Source: Ruminococcus sp. (GTDB lineage: Bacteria; Bacillota; Clostridia; Oscillospirales; Ruminococcaceae). From it: 64,000 bases of DNA. Location of the stretch: assembly GCA_015066745.1 (NCBI GenBank), contig SVNW01000001.1, forward strand, positions 53,782 through 117,781. Reading direction: 5' to 3'. Below are positions 62,159-64,000 of the stretch, piece by piece. Positions within the stretch are counted from its first letter, which is position 1, and every line of letters begins with the position of its first letter. Below the pieces are notes generated by a model. It was given only the letters and a program-made list of their open reading frames with translations, did no database searches and had not been told where the DNA came from. The position numbers and the translations under genes were made by a program.

Positions 62159-63283
62159 ATGACAGGACTAACACCGAACTTTGAAAACAAGACTGCGCTT
62201 GAAAATTATGTATATTATCATATGATTCTGAAAAAAGCAAAATATCAGCAAGGAATATTTATACTGTTTGAATTATTGTTTATGTATTCAACCTTTTGGT
62301 CTTACTGGATTGGAGCACGTAAGATAATAATGCCTGCAATGATATTTCTTGTGATAAAAGAAATATATATAATTTCAACTCATGCTAAAAGAAAAGCATT
62401 GATATCTTTTGTGGGGAATTTTATTACAGCGTGTATAATGTTTGTAGAGGAAGTATTAATAAGTTATGTGAGTCATATAACTTTATTTCAGGCTTTAGGC
62501 TTCTTTGTCTTTGAAACATTTCTTCTGCCTACAGTATTTACCCACATTTCAATGTTTCGTTATGAGTGTATAAAAGAGTCACTCTCGGAACTTAAGGACT
62601 ATCCGTACTTTTTTACACATCAGTACGAACCGGGAACAGAGGTGGAATTTACGGAGTTTGATGACAGCAGAAACGATAAACATTTGAAAATAGCACTGCG
62701 TGATATCGATTTAAGAAACAGAGTATCTAAGAAATTGAATATTGCCTGTATCATTGGCATGACAGTCGGAGTAACTCTTATGCTTACTACTATCTCTAAA
62801 AATTTTTCCTTGAAAAACGCAGAAGAGTATTCTCAAGAAAAGTATTATGGTGCGTCTGAGTCGTATGTAAGTATAAAATTGGACTTTTCCAGTGCTATTG
62901 AAAGTTCTGTCGGAGATAATAAAAATTCTTACTGGATAAGGTTGCGTGATGATGAGAAATATGTATATGTAGATGTTAATAAAAAATATTTTGATGAATT
63001 ATCAGACAATCGCTATCCTGTAGCAGTTAAGGGGAAAGTTTACAGAACATATGAAGATGAGCATATAAATATAACCAGACTTGTAATCGGATTACGTGGA
63101 AAAACACATTCAGAACTCACTTCCAAAGACATCGAACAAATAGAAGAAATCGCCCGTACCGATATATACATAGATGTTGTAGATGAAAAAAGCATAGATA
63201 ATATCCTTACATTATCACTCTTACTCACACTGATTTCATTTGCCGTATACACGTTTTCGGTCACATTTATAAGAAAAGAATAG
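62159..63283 (+). CDS. Multi-pass membrane protein of unknown function
   Basis: 374 residues. About four transmembrane segments near the N-terminus (40-125), one at about 190-212, and a last one at about 350-372, with an outside loop of ~135 residues between the last two. No family recognised. The ATG at 62159 is preferred because AGAGG is 10 bases upstream; an ATG at 62150 lies too near it. Downstream of the lipoprotein by 36 bp, so it may act with it. An unusual Lys/Glu-rich tail follows the last helix. Confidence 0.75.
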   Translation: MTGLTPNFENKTALENYVYYHMILKKAKYQQGIFILFELLFMYSTFWSYWIGARKIIMPAMIFLVIKEIYIISTHAKRKALISFVGNFITACIMFVEEVLISYVSHITLFQALGFFVFETFLLPTVFTHISMFRYECIKESLSELKDYPYFFTHQYEPGTEVEFTEFDDSRNDKHLKIALRDIDLRNRVSKKLNIACIIGMTVGVTLMLTTISKNFSLKNAEEYSQEKYYGASESYVSIKLDFSSAIESSVGDNKNSYWIRLRDDEKYVYVDVNKKYFDELSDNRYPVAVKGKVYRTYEDEHINITRLVIGLRGKTHSELTSKDIEQIEEIARTDIYIDVVDEKSIDNILTLSLLLTLISFAVYTFSVTFIRKE

Positions 63284-63660
63284 TTTTGATTTGATTCTTT
63301 TTCCAAAAATACAAAATATACATCTCTTGTTTCAGAAAGTCAACAAGAAATTGAAATAAAAACGAATTTTTCGGATATTAATTTCAATAAATCATGAGAA
63401 CTTGAAATAAAATGTCTTCTGAATTTTTTATATTTCAAAAACTATGAGCAAATAAAAATCTTTCAAGAAATATCTCCCGATATCAATCTGTCGGGAGATA
63501 AATTTTTATTATTCTCTTAAAATTATCATTCCATTATCACATACCATTGCTAAAATTTAAAATACAATAATTATTATGATTGCTCCAGGAGGATTTTTAC
63601 ATATTTCTGAATGGGGCAATATATATGTTATACAGTATCATAAAGGAGGAAAATTTACCG
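63284..63660. other. Intergenic region with one terminator
   Basis: About 377 AT-rich bases. The only clear element is the hairpin TATCTCCCGA/TCGGGAGATA (63471-63500), followed by AATTTTTATTATT, terminating the upstream operon. AAAGGAGG at 63642-63649 belongs to the next gene. A ten-codon open frame at about 63619 ends before it; no evidence that it is translated. Confidence 0.7.
63471..63512 (+). terminator. Terminator of the two-component/lipoprotein operon
   Basis: TATCTCCCGA and TCGGGAGATA form a 10-bp stem with a 10-base loop, then AATTTTTATTATT. Confidence 0.85.
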
Positions 63661-64000
63661 GTGATTGAAGTAAAAAATCTTTCAAAGTATTATGGTGATT
63701 ACAAAGCTGTAAATGACATTTCCTTTGAAGCAAAGAGTGGAGAAATACTTGGTTTTCTCGGACCTAACGGTGCAGGAAAGTCCACTACTATGAATATGCT
63801 TACAGGATATATTTCATCTACATCGGGAAAAGCGATCATCAATGGCGTGGACATAATGGAAAATCCTAAAAAGGCGAAGTCTTTTATAGGCTATCTTCCC
63901 GAAATACCGCCTCTCTATCTTGATATGACAGTGAGCGGATATCTCAACTTTGTCTATGACCTCAAAAAATGCAAGCTTTCAAGAAACAAGCATCTTCAGG
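63661..64000 (+). CDS. ABC transporter ATP-binding protein, N-terminal part (cut by window edge)
   Basis: The first 113 residues. [20 protein letters not shown] then Walker [16 protein letters not shown] (about 35) and the Q-loop region [16 protein letters not shown]. The IPPLY after the Q-loop equivalent is typical of ABC-2 type exporters of the GldA/bacitracin-type group. GTG start at 63661 with AAAGGAGG 11 bases upstream. The signature motif and Walker B lie beyond the window. Confidence 0.92.
   Translation, partial: MIEVKNLSKYYGDYKAVNDISFEAKSGEILGFLGPNGAGKSTTMNMLTGYISSTSGKAIINGVDIMENPKKAKSFIGYLPEIPPLYLDMTVSGYLNFVYDLKKCKLSRNKHLQ

Noticed and set aside
63619..63651. Ten-codon open frame before the ABC gene as a leader peptide
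   Set aside because: No ribosome site in front and no regulatory codons or attenuator hairpin; too short to support.
1..64000. CRISPR arrays, rRNA genes, origin of replication
   Set aside because: No regularly spaced repeats, rRNA-like conserved segments, or DnaA-box clusters were noticed on either strand.

Overview
The window looks like a chromosomal segment of a fibre-degrading Clostridia species, most likely Ruminococcus or a close relative. The evidence is low GC, AAAGGA/GGAGG ribosome sites, sigma-A promoters, sporulation genes (yabP, yabQ, a divIC homologue, a yabR-like S1 protein), a cell-bound GH26 mannanase, a GH94 cellobiose phosphorylase, and a leucine-rich-repeat/transglutaminase protein ending in a dockerin, which is typical of cellulosome-forming ruminococci. 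The species is inferred, not proven.

Layout. 1-6.4 kb: the start of a DUF1703-type AAA ATPase/nuclease, the trkA-trkH potassium uptake pair, an AraC/GyrI-like regulator, a MerR/TipAS regulator and a DUF6796 membrane protein. 6.3-10.8 kb: a rearranged accessory block downstream of tRNA-Met/tRNA-Glu. It has a tRNA-Glu 3' fragment, a broken and an intact copy of a small gene, a 118-bp exact copy of the end of the DUF6796 gene, a decayed ISAs1-type transposase start, a TraX-like acetyltransferase, and an AlbA/Schlafen-type ATP-binding regulator with operator-like palindromes in its promoter. 11-17.7 kb (minus): fabD, aroE, aroK, an amidohydrolase, fumarase alpha, a divergent MNT/HEPN pair and the GH26 mannanase. 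18-25.4 kb (plus): a fatty-acid synthesis operon, fabH-fabG-fabF-accB-fabZ-accC-accD-accA-acpP, with no enoyl-ACP reductase. 25.5-27.4 kb: a small membrane peptide, then (minus) yabP-yabQ-divIC-yabR-like. 27.6-30.8 kb: a 1054-residue lipoprotein that joins a propeller-like N-terminal part to a solute-binding domain.

30.9-34.0 kb is an AT-rich restriction-modification island with two C5-cytosine methyltransferases facing each other around a PD-(D/E)XK endonuclease gene. Next come cellobiose phosphorylase (34.1-36.5), the LRR/transglutaminase/dockerin protein (36.9-38.8) and a second DUF1703-type AAA protein (38.9-40.4). 41-53.2 kb is the conserved rimP-nusA-ylxR-ylxQ-infB-rbfA-nrnA-truB-ribF run, continuing into gltX and a metG-like gene whose KMSKS loop is altered. 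The rimP leader carries a hairpin that looks like an attenuator. 53.2-56.8 kb holds a third AAA protein, a two-repeat membrane protein and a zinc-ribbon membrane protein, flanked by two related copies of a roughly 100-bp terminator/promoter segment, so this looks like an inserted cargo block. 56.9-63.3 kb is a two-component system followed by a second propeller/solute-binding lipoprotein and a membrane protein with no transporter partner. The window ends inside an ABC transporter ATPase.

The most unusual elements are the two giant propeller/solute-binding lipoproteins (one in a two-component operon), the repeat-flanked AAA/membrane-protein cargo, the tRNA-anchored duplication with the self-controlled-looking AlbA-type regulator, the double-methyltransferase restriction system with a GCGC palindrome in its promoter, and a yabQ gene that seems to lack a normal start codon. 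All assignments come from reading the sequence and family knowledge; no database search was run.
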